The notes beneath the pieces are model-generated. The model had not been told where the DNA came from, did not search any database, and saw nothing but the letters and a program-made list of their open reading frames with translations. From positions 1 to 64,000 of the forward strand of contig NZ_WHZW01000006.1 of assembly GCF_010667685.1 (NCBI RefSeq): a stretch of DNA of 64,000 nt, written 5' to 3'. The stretch comes from Bifidobacterium aerophilum. GTDB taxonomy: Bacteria; Actinomycetota; Actinomycetes; Actinomycetales; Bifidobacteriaceae. Positions 16,007 through 26,452 of this stretch are shown here, in pieces. The number at the start of each line of letters is the position of its first letter. The stretch's first letter is position 1. A program made the position numbers and the translations under genes.

Positions 16007-18003
16007 GCGCATCGTCATCGTCCATTACTTCCGCCGTACCATCCCAACCGTTCGGCACCTCAGCTGATTCCATCATCGCGATCGCCGACACGTCATTCCG
16101 ATACGCGCACGATGACGCCGGCGTTGCGGCTGTCAATCCTACCGTCGCAAACCCCGTATCCGGCAACGTGGCATCTCCCACCGATCGCGCCCTCACCCAC
16201 GTCGACCTCGCCGTTCGTCCCGGCGAAACCGTCATGTTGTGCGGGCAGTCCGGCTGCGGCAAAACCACCATCACGCGGCTCATCAACGGTCTTATCCCGA
16301 ATTTCTTCCACGGTCCGCTGACCGGAACGCAAGTCGTCTGCGGGCTGGGCGGCGACGGTGATACGTCGGGCGACGCAACGGCCGGCGCGCGCGATGCGAA
16401 CGTTGCCGCTCCCGTGCCGATCGAATCGCTCGTGCCGCTCGTCGGCAGCGTCTTCCAGAACCCGAAAACGCAGTATTTCAACGCCGATACGACGTCCGAA
16501 CTTGCGTTCCCGTGCGAGAACGTCGGCATGCCGTCCGCGGCCATCCGCGAGCGGGTCGACGAGACCGCGCAACGATTCGGCATCCGTCATCTGCTCGGCC
16601 GCAGCGTCTTCAAGCTGTCCGGCGGCGAAAAACAGCGGCTTGCGGTCGCCTCGGCAACGATGCTGCGCCCGCGGATCATCGTCATGGACGAACCGACCAG
16701 CAATCTCGACGCGGCCGCGATGCGCGACCTGCACGACATGGTCGCCGAACTGAAACGTGCGGGCGTGACGGTCGTGATCGCCGAACACCGGCTCGCGTGG
16801 TGCGCCGACCTGATCGACCGGTACGTGCGATTCGAGAACGGTGCGGTGGCGGGCGAATACACGGCCGCCGAGTTTGCCGAACTGGGCGCGGAACAGCTCG
16901 AATTATGGGGATTGCGCGCGCTCGACCTCGCGCCGTACCGCGCGGCGTTGCGAGCGAAAGTTGGTGTGACCGGCGGCGCGCCGGACGTCGCCGAGATGGC
17001 TGGGCGAATGTCGGCCGGGTGTCCACGGTCGGCTCGCGGACTCAACGACGGACTTCCCTCAGAACGGGGAACGTCGCAGCCTTCGGTCATCGCGGCGGTC
17101 AACGCAGAGACCGAAACGGCGTCCGATATGCCGGTCACATCGCCGATCGGTCCGGTCATTGATTCGGCAAGTCGGCATCCGTCTGCTGCGTCCGTGCTTG
17201 CCAATCCTTCTGTGCAGCAAACGGAACATCAATCGCCGAACGGTGCCGCCATCATCGCCACGCACGATCTCGTCGTCGGCTATCGGCGTGCGTTCCGCCG
17301 CGAGGTCGCCGATCTTGCGCTGTACGGCGGTGACATCATCGGACTGATGGGCCGTAACGGTGCCGGCAAAAGCACGTTGGTACGCACGCTGTGCGGGTTG
17401 CAGAAGCCGCTCGCCGGGCGGGTCCTGCTGCATGGCCGTTCCGTCAGGCCGGCCGCGCTCACCCGTGCCGGATTCCTCGTCATGCAGGACGTCAACTACC
17501 AGCTCTTCGCCGACAGCGCGCGTGAGGAACTGCTGCTCGGGCTCGGTGACGCGGACGACGTGATCCGTCGGCCAATCGATCTGGCGGCCGTACCCGACAC
17601 GGAAACCGCCGGTTCGGGAATCGCCGGTGCGCAATCTGCCGAGGCCGCCCGCATGCCGTATCTTCACCCGGCAACGCTTGGCGAGCAGGCCGACCGCGTG
17701 CTGGACGCACTGGATCTGCTGCCATTCGCGGACCGTCACCCGATGAGCCTGTCCGGTGGGCAGAAGCAGCGGCTGGCGATCGCGTCGGCGATCATGTGCG
17801 GCAAGGAGCTGATCGTGCTCGACGAGCCGACCAGCGGGCTCGATCGCGCGCACATGATGCAGGTGGGCGCGCTGCTGCGGCGATTGGCGGACGACGGCAA
17901 GGCCGTGCTCGTCGTCACGCACGACGAGGAACTCGCCGCGCTGTGGTGCGACCGGATCATCGACATGGACGGCAGTCCGAGCCTGACCAAGGAGACGATA
18001 TGA
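16003..18003 (+). CDS. ECF transporter double ATPase (fused A and A')
   Basis: Single protein of 666 residues carrying two ATP-binding cassettes. Domain 1 has Walker A GQSGCGKTT (about 83-91), signature LSGGEKQR and Walker B IIVMDEPTSNLD. Domain 2 has Walker A GRNGAGKST (about 450-458), signature LSGGQKQR and Walker B LIVLDEPTSGLD. A low-complexity linker of about 100 residues separates them, and a shorter insertion lies inside domain 2 (about 525-565). The start is GTG at 16003, overlapping the previous TGA; the first 25 residues are Ser/Thr-rich. Fused EcfA pairs are known for MptD-type systems. All catalytic motifs appear intact in both halves. Confidence 0.9.
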   Translation: MSASSSSITSAVPSQPFGTSADSIIAIADTSFRYAHDDAGVAAVNPTVANPVSGNVASPTDRALTHVDLAVRPGETVMLCGQSGCGKTTITRLINGLIPNFFHGPLTGTQVVCGLGGDGDTSGDATAGARDANVAAPVPIESLVPLVGSVFQNPKTQYFNADTTSELAFPCENVGMPSAAIRERVDETAQRFGIRHLLGRSVFKLSGGEKQRLAVASATMLRPRIIVMDEPTSNLDAAAMRDLHDMVAELKRAGVTVVIAEHRLAWCADLIDRYVRFENGAVAGEYTAAEFAELGAEQLELWGLRALDLAPYRAALRAKVGVTGGAPDVAEMAGRMSAGCPRSARGLNDGLPSERGTSQPSVIAAVNAETETASDMPVTSPIGPVIDSASRHPSAASVLANPSVQQTEHQSPNGAAIIATHDLVVGYRRAFRREVADLALYGGDIIGLMGRNGAGKSTLVRTLCGLQKPLAGRVLLHGRSVRPAALTRAGFLVMQDVNYQLFADSAREELLLGLGDADDVIRRPIDLAAVPDTETAGSGIAGAQSAEAARMPYLHPATLGEQADRVLDALDLLPFADRHPMSLSGGQKQRLAIASAIMCGKELIVLDEPTSGLDRAHMMQVGALLRRLADDGKAVLVVTHDEELAALWCDRIIDMDGSPSLTKETI

Positions 18004-18773
18004 CGGAACCCGTGAAGAACGTTGCGACGAATATCGCGCAACCCGCAAACCCCGTGCCGGACGACGATCAGGCCGTCGCACAGGCCGACGCCGCTGCTTC
18101 GGGTCTCACGGTGAGCGAATGGACGGGCGACTGGATCAGCTTCGAACGGCTCATCGACAGCCATGACCCCGCCATCGAACGCGCGTGGACCGAATCGGAG
18201 GCGGCGATGCGCGGCCGACGGTCGGCGTTCTCGCTCATGCTGCCGTTCTTCGGCGGCAGCATGCGACGGTTCTGGCGCTGGGCGTGCCGCACCACATGCC
18301 GGGCCAACCGCCACGTGCCCATAGCCGGATGGCATATCGAACCGTTGGAATACGGCGAGAACGCCGGCAACGGGTTCGCGCTCGAATGGCGAAGCGACGA
18401 ATCCACGGTGATCGGCCGCTACGCCTACCAGCTCGACCATATGATCGACCGTGGCCTCGAAGGCAAGCCCTGCTACGTGTTCCACGCCGATTCCGCGCCG
18501 GACGGCAGCCCGTTCCGCGTGCTGATCGCGATGGATCCGATGCCTGCGCGCGCGGAATTGGACGAGGGCGGTCTGCTCAGCCATCTGCATTTCCAATATG
18601 GCAGCAGCGAGGCGGCACTGCTGCGCGGTCCGGATAAGGGTGCGGCCGCCAGACTGCGCCATCGCATGTGGTACCCGACCATGTGCTCCGCCGACGGCGA
18701 TCTGCTCGCGCAGTGCAACATCATCCGTGCGTTGCACCACCTGCCGGCGTGGGAACGTCTGCCCGACGACTAG
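18000..18773 (+). CDS. Cytoplasmic ZinT/YodA-like protein
   Basis: Protein of 257 residues without a signal peptide. From about residue 38 it follows the ZinT/YodA lipocalin-like fold: EWTGDWISFERLIDS at the start, a GWHIEPLEYG strand, then SHLHFQYGSSEAALL with H195 and H197 in the position of the family's metal-binding histidines, and MWYPTM where ZinT has its WPTYYP stretch. ZinT proteins bind zinc, normally outside the cytoplasm. The ATG overlaps the ATPase stop (ATGA), so it belongs to the ECF operon. A cytoplasmic metal-binding or sensing partner for the transporter is inferred; the domain call rests on motif resemblance only. Confidence 0.6.
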   Translation: MTEPVKNVATNIAQPANPVPDDDQAVAQADAAASGLTVSEWTGDWISFERLIDSHDPAIERAWTESEAAMRGRRSAFSLMLPFFGGSMRRFWRWACRTTCRANRHVPIAGWHIEPLEYGENAGNGFALEWRSDESTVIGRYAYQLDHMIDRGLEGKPCYVFHADSAPDGSPFRVLIAMDPMPARAELDEGGLLSHLHFQYGSSEAALLRGPDKGAAARLRHRMWYPTMCSADGDLLAQCNIIRALHHLPAWERLPDD

Positions 18774-18800
18774 ACGCAGAGACGGCCGGTGTCGGACGAA

Positions 18801-19970
<1,170 letters not shown>

Positions 19971-20007
19971 TCGGCTGCGTTGTGTGACGTTGCGTTTGTT
20001 CAGCTGC

Positions 20008-20115
20008 CTATTTGACTTGTTCCGCGCGTTCGTCGATGTTGTCGCGTTCGTCTCGATCGGCGAATTCCTCCGGCGCCGTGAGGCGCAGCAGTGCGCGATA
20101 GATGGTTTTCGACAT
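20008..20115 (-). CDS. Small hypothetical protein between nrdE and nrdF
   Basis: A 35-residue ORF beginning MSKTIYRALLRLT and continuing with a strongly charged Glu/Asp/Arg-rich second half. Its start follows AAAGAAGACTC. Composition (an amphipathic first half and acidic second half) looks protein-like rather than random, and it is on the same strand as the nrd genes, but no family is recognised. It is flanked by two palindromic elements that share an inverted 32-base core. It may be a real small gene or a chance ORF in a repeat cassette. Confidence 0.4.
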   Translation of the reverse strand: MSKTIYRALLRLTAPEEFADRDERDNIDERAEQVK

Positions 20116-20152
20116 GAGTCTTCTTTCATTGCGTTTCGTTGCTTTTTACGGA

Positions 20153-20241
20153 GCGGATGGGGTGGCGCATATGTTGCGAGACCGTAGGCTTGGCCGAACG
20201 GCCTTGAGTGTGTCGCGCAACGTATGCCCCGCCCCATCCGC
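20153..20241. repeat. Paired palindromic element, copy 2
   Basis: Arms of 26 bases (20153-20178 and 20216-20241, three mismatches) enclose a loop containing the same 32-base core as copy 1 in inverted orientation (20182-20213). The outer arms differ in sequence from copy 1 yet remain self-complementary, which suggests selection on structure. Confidence 0.75.
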
Positions 20242-20311
20242 GGCAGAGCTGCCGGTGCAGGAACTGTCGAGAATGTTCTGATGTGTGCGGTATCAAGGCG
20301 CACCGAGGGAA

Positions 20312-20328
20312 GCGGTACTCAGTACCGC
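20312..20328 (-). terminator. Small hairpin after nrdE
   Basis: GCGGTAC and GTACCGC form a perfect seven-pair stem with a three-base loop, 30 bases beyond the nrdE stop codon. There is no T-run on either side, so it may be an RNA-stability or attenuation hairpin rather than a full terminator. Confidence 0.3.
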
Positions 20329-20357
20329 GACCGAGGAGCAACGCGGATAACGCACCA

Positions 20358-22502
20358 TCAGAGCATGCAGGAGACGCAGCCTTGGACTTCGGTGCCTTCC
20401 AGCGCCTGCTGACGGATGCGGATGTAGTAGAGGGTCTTGATGCCCTTGCGCCACGCGTAGATCTGCGCCTTGTTCACGTCGCGGGTGGTGGCCGTGTCGG
20501 GGAAGAACAGCGTGAGCGAGAGGCCCTGGTCGACGTGCTGCGTCGCCTCGGCGTACGTGTCGACGATCGCCTTCCATCCGATCTCGTACGCGTCCTTGAA
20601 GTATTCGAGGTTCTCGTTCGTCATGTACGGCGCGGGGTAGTACATGCGGCCGATCTTGCCTTCCTTGCGGATCTCGATCTTGGAGACGATCGGGTGGATC
20701 GACGATGTGCTGTGGTTGATGTACGAGATCGAGCCGGTCGGCGGCACGGCCTGCAGGTTCTGGTTGTAGATGCCGTCGGCAAGGATCGCGTCGCGCAGCG
20801 CGGCCCAGTCGTCCGCGGTCGGGATCGCGACTCCGTACTTCGCGAACAGGTCGCGCACGCGGTCGGTGCGCGGCTCCAGTGAGCGGCGGCCGTCCGTGTA
20901 CTTGTCGAAATAATTGCCCTGACCGGCCGGCTTCGCGTACGCGGAACGTTCGAAGCCGGCGAACGCTCGGCCGCGGCTCACCGCGAGGTCGTGCGACGCG
21001 CGGTAGGCGTGGTAGGCGACGGTCATGAAGTACATGTCGGTGAAGTCGAGCGCCTCGTCGGAGCCGTACCGGATGCCTTCGCGGGCGAGGAAGCCGTGCA
21101 GGTTCATCTGGCCGAGACCGATCGCGTGGCCCTCCTCGTTGGCGCGGCGGATCGACGGCACCGCGTTGATGCTCGTCTGTTCGGCGACCGACGTGAGCGC
21201 GCGGATCGCCGTTTCGACCGTATTGCCGAGACCGCCGTCCATCGCCTTGGCGATGTTGAGCGAGCCGAGGTTGCAGGAGATGTCGCGGCCGACGTGTGCA
21301 TAGGTGAGGTCTTCGTTGTAGGCGCTCGGTTCCTGCACCTGCAGGATCTCGGAGCACAGGTTAGACATGGTCACACGGCCGTCGATCGGGTTGGCGTGGT
21401 TGACGGTGTCCTCGAACACGATGTACGGGTAGCCGGATTCGAACTGGAGTTCCGCGAGCGTGGTGAAGAACTTGCGTGCATCGATGTATGTTTTGCGGAT
21501 TCGATCATCTGCGATCATCTTCTCGTAGTTCTCGCTGATCGGCACATCGGCGAACGGCTTGCCGTACACGCGCTCCACGTCGTACGGGCTGAACAGCGCC
21601 ATCTGCGCCTTGCGCTTGGCCAGTTCGAACGTGATGTCCGGCACGACCACGCCGAGCGCGAGCGACTTGATGCGGATCTTCTCGTCCGCGTTCTCGCGCT
21701 TGGTGTCGAGGAAACGCATGATGTCGGGGTGGTGCGCGCTCAGGTACACCGCGCCGGCGCCCTGGCGCGCGCCGAGCTGGTTCGCGTACGAGAACGAGTC
21801 CTCAAGCAGCTTCATGACCGGCACGACGCCGCTTGACTGGTTCTCGATGTGCTTGATCGGGGCGCCCAGCTCGCGCAGGTTGCTCAGCAACAGAGCCACG
21901 CCGCCGCCGCGCTTGGACAGCTGCAGGGCTGCGTTGATGCCGCGCGAGATCGACTCCATGTTGTCTTCGATGCGCACGAGGAAGCAGCTGACCGGCTCGC
22001 CGCGCTGCGCCTTGCCGAGGTTGAGGAACGTGGGCGTGGCCGGCTGGAAGCGGCCGGCGATCATCTCGTCGAGGTAACTGACGGCGGCGTTCTCGTCGCC
22101 GGCGGCCAGTGCGAGCGCGACCGCGGCGCAACGCTGCGGGAAATCCTCAAGGTACTGCTTGCCGTCGAACGACTTGAGCGCGTAGGAGCGGAAGAACTTG
22201 AACGCGCCGAGGAACGTCTCGAACTCGTAGTTGCTCGCGGCCGCGCGGGCGTAGAACGAGTCGAGGAACTCGGGGGAGTACTGCTCGAAGACGCGGGCCT
22301 CGTAGTACTGGTTGCCGATCAGGTAGGCGAGGCGTTCGGCGGTGGAGTCGAAGTGCCTGGTGTTCGGCTCGATCTCGCTGGTGACGTACGCGCGTTCGGC
22401 TTCCTTGTCCTTGCCGAACTGGATGCGGTGGTGCTCGTCGTACAGGTTGAGCATCGCGTTGAGCGCGTGATAGTCGGTGGACGGATCGTAGGCGATGGGC
22501 AT
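20358..22502 (-). CDS. nrdE: Class Ib ribonucleotide reductase alpha subunit NrdE
   Basis: Catalytic subunit of 714 residues, usual length for NrdE. The start is the ATG (complement 22500-22502) after GAAAGAGCAACC; codons upstream in frame do not look coding. Visible family features: [18 protein letters not shown] (active-site Cys), [13 protein letters not shown] with the catalytic Cys in the middle (N-x-C-x-E), and NLGSLNIAK. The C-terminal tail ends GCVSCML, the redox-shuttling Cys pair recharged by NrdH. No overall-activity ATP cone is seen at the N-terminus, as expected for class Ib. It reduces NDPs to dNDPs with NrdF under oxic conditions. Confidence 0.95.
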   Translation of the reverse strand: MPIAYDPSTDYHALNAMLNLYDEHHRIQFGKDKEAERAYVTSEIEPNTRHFDSTAERLAYLIGNQYYEARVFEQYSPEFLDSFYARAAASNYEFETFLGAFKFFRSYALKSFDGKQYLEDFPQRCAAVALALAAGDENAAVSYLDEMIAGRFQPATPTFLNLGKAQRGEPVSCFLVRIEDNMESISRGINAALQLSKRGGGVALLLSNLRELGAPIKHIENQSSGVVPVMKLLEDSFSYANQLGARQGAGAVYLSAHHPDIMRFLDTKRENADEKIRIKSLALGVVVPDITFELAKRKAQMALFSPYDVERVYGKPFADVPISENYEKMIADDRIRKTYIDARKFFTTLAELQFESGYPYIVFEDTVNHANPIDGRVTMSNLCSEILQVQEPSAYNEDLTYAHVGRDISCNLGSLNIAKAMDGGLGNTVETAIRALTSVAEQTSINAVPSIRRANEEGHAIGLGQMNLHGFLAREGIRYGSDEALDFTDMYFMTVAYHAYRASHDLAVSRGRAFAGFERSAYAKPAGQGNYFDKYTDGRRSLEPRTDRVRDLFAKYGVAIPTADDWAALRDAILADGIYNQNLQAVPPTGSISYINHSTSSIHPIVSKIEIRKEGKIGRMYYPAPYMTNENLEYFKDAYEIGWKAIVDTYAEATQHVDQGLSLTLFFPDTATTRDVNKAQIYAWRKGIKTLYYIRIRQQALEGTEVQGCVSCML

Positions 22503-22617
22503 GGTTGCTCTTTCGTGAGTGTTGATGCTGGAATCGTGAAGGACGACGGGATTGGTCGTCGTGGTGTGAAGGTTACGGACGGCGCTGGTGGTTTTCGTGA
22601 AGAACGATCGGTCGGCG

Positions 22618-23037
22618 TTACTGTTGCGTGAAGAACCGGGCAAGTCCTTCGCGGGTCTTGCGCACGTCCTCCGGCGTGCCCATGAGTTCGAACGTGAACA
22701 GCAGCGGCACCTTGCATTTCGCGGAGACGATGCGGCCGGCCGCGGCGTACGCCTCGCCGAAGTTCGTGTTGCCGGATGCGATCACGCCGCGGATCCACTC
22801 GCGGTTGTCCGGGTCATTGAGGAACCGCTTGACCTGCGGCGGCACGGCCTTGGCGACGACTCCGCCGCCGTACGTCGGCACGATCAGCACGTACGGTTCG
22901 CGTACGGCGAGCGGTCCGTCGCCGGTCCGCAGCGGGATGCGGTAGGTCGCGATGCCCAGCTCGTCGAACCGGCAGCTCTCCACGAAGCGGGTGGTGTTCT
23001 CCGACGCGGAGGAGAAGTAGACGACGGCGCCGGTCAT
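22618..23037 (-). CDS. nrdI: NrdI flavodoxin-like activator
   Basis: Flavodoxin-like protein of 139 residues that supplies oxidant for assembling the Mn-tyrosyl radical cofactor of NrdF. The FMN-binding signature [16 protein letters not shown] lies at residues 5-20, and VPTYGGG near residue 55 and [11 protein letters not shown] near 95 are typical of NrdI. The ATG overlaps the nrdH stop by four bases (ATGA), indicating coupling. Order nrdH-nrdI-nrdE is standard. Confidence 0.95.
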   Translation of the reverse strand: MTGAVVYFSSASENTTRFVESCRFDELGIATYRIPLRTGDGPLAVREPYVLIVPTYGGGVVAKAVPPQVKRFLNDPDNREWIRGVIASGNTNFGEAYAAAGRIVSAKCKVPLLFTFELMGTPEDVRKTREGLARFFTQQ

Positions 23038-23291
23038 GCGGCGACCGGTACGGGGCGGGCCGCGCCGGCCTTGGCCAGTTCGCGGATCAGGTCGGGGCGG
23101 TATCCGGTCCAGGAGCAATCCGGGGTGATCACGACCGGCGCCTGCTTGAAGCCGGCCTGCTGCAGCTGTTCGAGGGTGGACGGGTTCTCGGAGAGGTCGA
23201 CGGTCTCGAACGGCACGCCGAGCTTGGTGAGCTGGCGCTTGGTGGCATCGCACTGCGGGCAGCGCGGCTTGGTGAAGACGGTGACGGTCAT
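23034..23291 (-). CDS. nrdH: NrdH redoxin
   Basis: Glutaredoxin-like protein of 85 residues with thioredoxin-like function, the specific electron donor for NrdE. The redox motif CPQC is at residues 11-14, and the family stretch [14 protein letters not shown] follows near the C-terminus. The ATG follows a GAGGCAACC site, in a region with two NrdR-type boxes 100-150 bases upstream. It is the first gene of nrdHIEF. Confidence 0.95.
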   Translation of the reverse strand: MTVTVFTKPRCPQCDATKRQLTKLGVPFETVDLSENPSTLEQLQQAGFKQAPVVITPDCSWTGYRPDLIRELAKAGAARPVPVAA

Positions 23292-23393
23292 GGTTGCCTC
23301 CATTTCGTATCGAGTGAGTCCCGTGTACCCTGTGATTTCGTTACGCGGTCGGTGACAGTTGACCAATAGTACAACCACATGTTTCCTTCGTGA

Positions 23394-23441
23394 CCACTAG
23401 TTCTTGTGGCGTGTCGAGTGCTGTGACACTAGATGTAGTGT
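23394..23441 (-). promoter_or_regulatory. Pair of NrdR boxes upstream of nrdH
   Basis: Two 16-base sites, CCACTAGTTCTTGTGG (23394-23409) and ACACTAGATGTAGTGT (23426-23441), fit the NrdR box pattern ACACTATATNTAGTGT. Their starts are 32 bases apart, about three helical turns, which is the spacing NrdR requires. The first is imperfect. They probably place nrdHIEF under ATP/dATP-sensing NrdR repression. Confidence 0.75.
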
Positions 23442-23621
23442 TTGGAATCGTGTCGGCAGTAAGCGTGTCGTAGGAGGGGACGGCGGTTTGGCGTGGCGCT
23501 GGGATCTGAAATGTCAGATAAATCACATCGTCGTCTCGCGGCGGATAATGCTCACTGAACGAGTGGAGAGCGAGCGCTTTCTGCCACGCGGCGATACGGA
23601 GTGTGGGGTAACGTAAGCCAC

Positions 23622-24569
23622 ATGAGTGAACGCGCGACGCAGACGGCGTATTTCGCCGGGGGATGTTTCTGGGGTCTGGAACGGTATTTCCAGAACGTGG
23701 ACGGTGTGACCGACACAACGGTCGGATATGCTCAATCCCAGACGGAATCGCCCACGTATGAACAGGTCTGCTCAGGCGTGACGGATGCGGCCGAAACCGT
23801 GAAGGTCGTGTTCGATCCGGACCGAGTCACCCTGCGCACGCTGTCGCTGCTGTTCCTTGAAGTCATCGACCCGTTCTCCGTCGATCAACAGGGCGAGGAT
23901 CGCGGTCGACAGTACCGTACCGGCATGTGGTACACGGACGAGTCGCAGCGGGCCGCGTACATCGCCGCGCTCGAACAGCTCGTCGACCGTCAGCCGCAGC
24001 GTCCGGCCGTGCTCATCGAACCGTTGCGCAATTTCTACCCGGCGGAGGACCGGCACCAGGACTATCTGATCAACAATCCCGGCGGATACTGTCACATTCC
24101 GATCGCGGCGATCATGAACGTGAAGAACCGGCAAAAGTACGTCGAGAAGATCTGGGATCTGACGCTCGAACAGTTCGCGGTCACCCAGCTCGCCGCCACC
24201 GAACGACCATTCGTGAACGAATATGATCACGAATTCGAGCCGGGAATCTACGTGGACATCGTCAGCGGCAAGCCGCTGTTCTCGTCGCGAGACAAGTTCG
24301 ACTCCGGATGCGGCTGGCCGGCGTTCAGCAAGCCGATCGATGCGGAATCGCTCACCGAGCATGAGGACCATCGCATCCCCGGCCGCGACCGCATCGAGGT
24401 GCGCACCGCCGAAACGCAGCTGCATCTCGGCCATGTGTTCACCGATGGCCCCGCCGACCGCGGCGGCCTGCGCTACTGCATGAACTCCGCCGCGCTGCGG
24501 TTCGTGCCACGCTCGCGCATGGCCGCCGAAGGCTACGCCGACTGGCTCCCCGTCGTTGACGGCGAGTGA
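23622..24569 (+). CDS. msrAB: Fused peptide-methionine sulfoxide reductase MsrA-MsrB
   Basis: Bifunctional protein of 315 residues that repairs oxidised methionine. The MsrA domain is first: [11 protein letters not shown], with the catalytic Cys near residue 15, then [19 protein letters not shown] and the family's DHQDYL-like RHQDYL stretch. The MsrB domain starts near residue 180: [19 protein letters not shown] and [11 protein letters not shown] with the catalytic Cys. The paired CxxC zinc ligands of some MsrB are not evident, so it is probably the zinc-free type. No signal peptide, so cytoplasmic. The ATG at 23622 gives the normal MsrA start; the Shine-Dalgarno is weak. Confidence 0.93.
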   Translation: MSERATQTAYFAGGCFWGLERYFQNVDGVTDTTVGYAQSQTESPTYEQVCSGVTDAAETVKVVFDPDRVTLRTLSLLFLEVIDPFSVDQQGEDRGRQYRTGMWYTDESQRAAYIAALEQLVDRQPQRPAVLIEPLRNFYPAEDRHQDYLINNPGGYCHIPIAAIMNVKNRQKYVEKIWDLTLEQFAVTQLAATERPFVNEYDHEFEPGIYVDIVSGKPLFSSRDKFDSGCGWPAFSKPIDAESLTEHEDHRIPGRDRIEVRTAETQLHLGHVFTDGPADRGGLRYCMNSAALRFVPRSRMAAEGYADWLPVVDGE

Positions 24570-24682
24570 CGGGCCTTTCCCGGGTCCGTCCCAGGACAGC
24601 ATGTCCGTTGTGGCTGTGACGGGCGGCCCGTGTGTCAATGTTGCCCGAAATGCGTTCGCCCAATGGTCGGTGGATATGACGA

Positions 24683-24716
24683 AGCCCTTGGAATCTCAAT
24701 GATTCCAAGGGCTTTG
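24683..24716. terminator. Hairpin between msrAB and tRNA-Lys
   Basis: AGCCCTTGGAATC and GATTCCAAGGGCT form a perfect 13-pair stem around a five-base loop, with TTT following on the plus strand. It lies directly 3' of the minus-strand tRNA and 3' of msrAB, so it can serve as a bidirectional terminator. Confidence 0.6.
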
Positions 24717-24719
24717 CGG

Positions 24720-24792
24720 TGCCCCCCGTGGGATTCGAACCCACAACCCACGACTTAAAAGGACGCTGCTCTAACCGTTGAGCTAGAGGGGC
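24720..24792 (-). tRNA. tRNA-Lys, anticodon UUU
   Basis: Read on the minus strand, it has a seven-pair acceptor stem (GCCCCTC with GGGGGGC, one U-G pair), D-arm with GCTC/GAGC, anticodon loop CTTTTAA giving anticodon TTT, and T-arm GTGGG-TTCGAAT-CCCAC, ending in discriminator A. CCA is not encoded (ACC follows). One mismatch is present in the anticodon stem. Confidence 0.93.
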
Positions 24793-24911
24793 AACAGCAC
24801 CAAGATACACACTTCCGTCAGACAATCCAAATCGGCGTTGCGGGAATGCGAGGGGAAGGCAGGCGGAGGCTGTCGGGGCTTCGGCGAATTCCCGGTTGTC
24901 ATGCAATTCCT

Positions 24912-25070
24912 GCCGGTTGCTCATGGGTTTTTCAGGTAATGGGAACGTTGCGTTGAAGTTGGGGCGGTTATATGGAGTCACGGCCGCAAGGCCGCACCTT
25001 ATAACTGAAAATCCTTTCTTCTTTCTTCTTCCTTCTCTCATCAAGCCCGGCCTCCCCAGCCGGGCTTTTT
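24912..25070 (+). repeat. 159-bp repeat, copy 1: candidate small structured RNA
   Basis: Differs from 26453-26611 at only one position (25058). In order it holds a G-rich stretch, an outer stem GTTATA/TATAAC around CGGCC-GCAA-GGCCG (GNRA tetraloop), about 30 pyrimidines (CCTTTCTTC...TTCTCTC), and a strong AAGCCCGGC...GCCGGGCTTTTT terminator. Hairpin, pyrimidine tract and terminator in one piece suggest a short untranslated transcript on the plus strand. A 44-codon ORF on the other strand also spans it but looks incidental. Confidence 0.55.
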
Positions 25071-25149
25071 CTTTGCCTGGTACCTTTGATCGAGTCTCCT
25101 CCGCCGGCGAAATCGACGATGACGTTGTCGGTGAGCGGCGAGTGTATCT

Positions 25150-26310
25150 CTATGCGTTGCGCAGATAGTCTTCTGCGGTGACGTATCGTCCATTTTTGGT
25201 GGAGAACGTTTCCGTTCCGCGATAGACCACCGTGCGTCGTTCGGGAGGCACGTTCAGGTCTTCTCCGATGGTCGCGAGATGTTTGAAAAAGTCGGGTCGT
25301 GGCGTCATTCCGGACTTGACCTCGATAAGTTCTGGAGAGCGGCGCCGTGTCAGGTCCATCAGATCAATCTCGGCCTGTGCGGAGTCCCGGTAGAAGCACA
25401 GATCGGCCTCCCTGTTCGCGTTCGCATACCGTTTCACGGTTTCGGAGACGATCAGGTTCTCGAAGATATCCCCGCGTTTGGGATCGTCCTGCAATTCTCG
25501 GGCGGAACGGATGCCCAGCAGATAGTTGAGCAGGCCGTTGTCGTAGAAGTACAGTTTGGGCGTTTTGGTAAGACGCTTGCGCGAATTGGTGGAATACGGT
25601 TGCAATCTGAACACGATGAAGCTCGCCTCCAATATGGAGAGCCATCCCTTTGCGGTATTGAACGATATCCCCGTATCCCTTGCCAGTGCGCTGAGATTCA
25701 GCATGGCGCCGGCGTTCTCTGCGCACAAACGGATGAACGTATTGAAATCGGACAGATTGCGCACGTCGAGATAGTCCGCAACATCCCGTTTCACATACGT
25801 TGCCACATAGTCGCGGAAATACACGTCGTTCGGGGTCGGAACGTCGTAGAGATGAGGATAGCCGCCGTGGAACATGAAGTCGTCGATGTCGAAATCCTCC
25901 TGCGACGATGCCGCCTCCTGATAGGACAGCGGCAGCAGCTGCAGCATGCCGACGCGGCCGGCCAGGGACTGTCCGATCCGTTTCTCCATCAGGAAATTCT
26001 GTGATCCGGACAGCACGTACTGGCCCATCGTCTTCCGGTCGTCCGCGGCAACTTGGATCTGGGAAAACAATCCGGGCGCATACTGGGCCTCATCGATGAT
26101 GAGCCGATCGTTGTGGGATCGGATGAACCCGACCGGATCGTTCAGCGCACTGAGCCGCGTTGTCTCGTCTTCGAGATTGACGTATTCGTAATCGGGCAGC
26201 AGCGTTCTGACCAGGGTGGACTTGCCGCTCTGACGGGGACCCGTAATCGATACGACCGGGAACCAGGACAGCATGGAAGGGATCTGTTCGGCCAAGGTTC
26301 TCGGTATCAT
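25150..26310 (-). CDS. AAA+ ATPase with DUF4143 (first)
   Basis: Protein of 386 residues. The N-terminal AAA domain has Walker A GPRQSGKST (about 24-32) and Walker B LIIDEAQ (about 72-78), plus LSGSQNFLM. A winged-helix-like middle part leads into a C-terminal DUF4143 domain with PD-(D/E)xK-like residues AEIDLM ... ELIEVKSG (about 310-337) intact. The ATG follows AAAGGAAGGCACG. It is bracketed by a 159-bp direct repeat (24912-25070 and 26453-26611) and preceded by a four-copy 23-bp direct repeat. Members are widespread in gut bacteria, with no settled function; defence or toxin-like roles are speculation. Confidence 0.85.
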   Translation of the reverse strand: MIPRTLAEQIPSMLSWFPVVSITGPRQSGKSTLVRTLLPDYEYVNLEDETTRLSALNDPVGFIRSHNDRLIIDEAQYAPGLFSQIQVAADDRKTMGQYVLSGSQNFLMEKRIGQSLAGRVGMLQLLPLSYQEAASSQEDFDIDDFMFHGGYPHLYDVPTPNDVYFRDYVATYVKRDVADYLDVRNLSDFNTFIRLCAENAGAMLNLSALARDTGISFNTAKGWLSILEASFIVFRLQPYSTNSRKRLTKTPKLYFYDNGLLNYLLGIRSARELQDDPKRGDIFENLIVSETVKRYANANREADLCFYRDSAQAEIDLMDLTRRRSPELIEVKSGMTPRPDFFKHLATIGEDLNVPPERRTVVYRGTETFSTKNGRYVTAEDYLRNA

Positions 26311-26328
26311 CGTGCCTTCCTTTGCGGA

Positions 26329-26411
26329 TTCATCAGCAGCATGCTTGCAGATTCATCAATAGAACTAATGATATTTCATCAGTAGAACTCTTGCAAATTC
26401 ATCAGTAGAAC
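26329..26411 (-). promoter_or_regulatory. Four direct repeats at 23-bp spacing upstream of DUF4143 gene
   Basis: TTCATCARTAGAAC occurs at 26352, 26375 and 26398, and a weaker copy (TTCATCAGCAGCAT) at 26329, each exactly 23 bases from the next, about two helical turns. The array begins 19 bases upstream of the ATPase start codon, so it overlaps its likely promoter. It resembles a cooperative operator or iteron set. Confidence 0.6.
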
Positions 26412-26452
26412 AATGGTCGAACGCCGGCATCCTGATTCCGCGGGGTATTCTC

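Noticed and set aside
24439..25044. A 201-codon minus-strand ORF across msrAB and the tRNA
   Set aside because: It crosses the tRNA-Lys gene and the 159-bp repeat and overlaps msrAB antisense; its first 44 codons recur only because the repeat DNA recurs.
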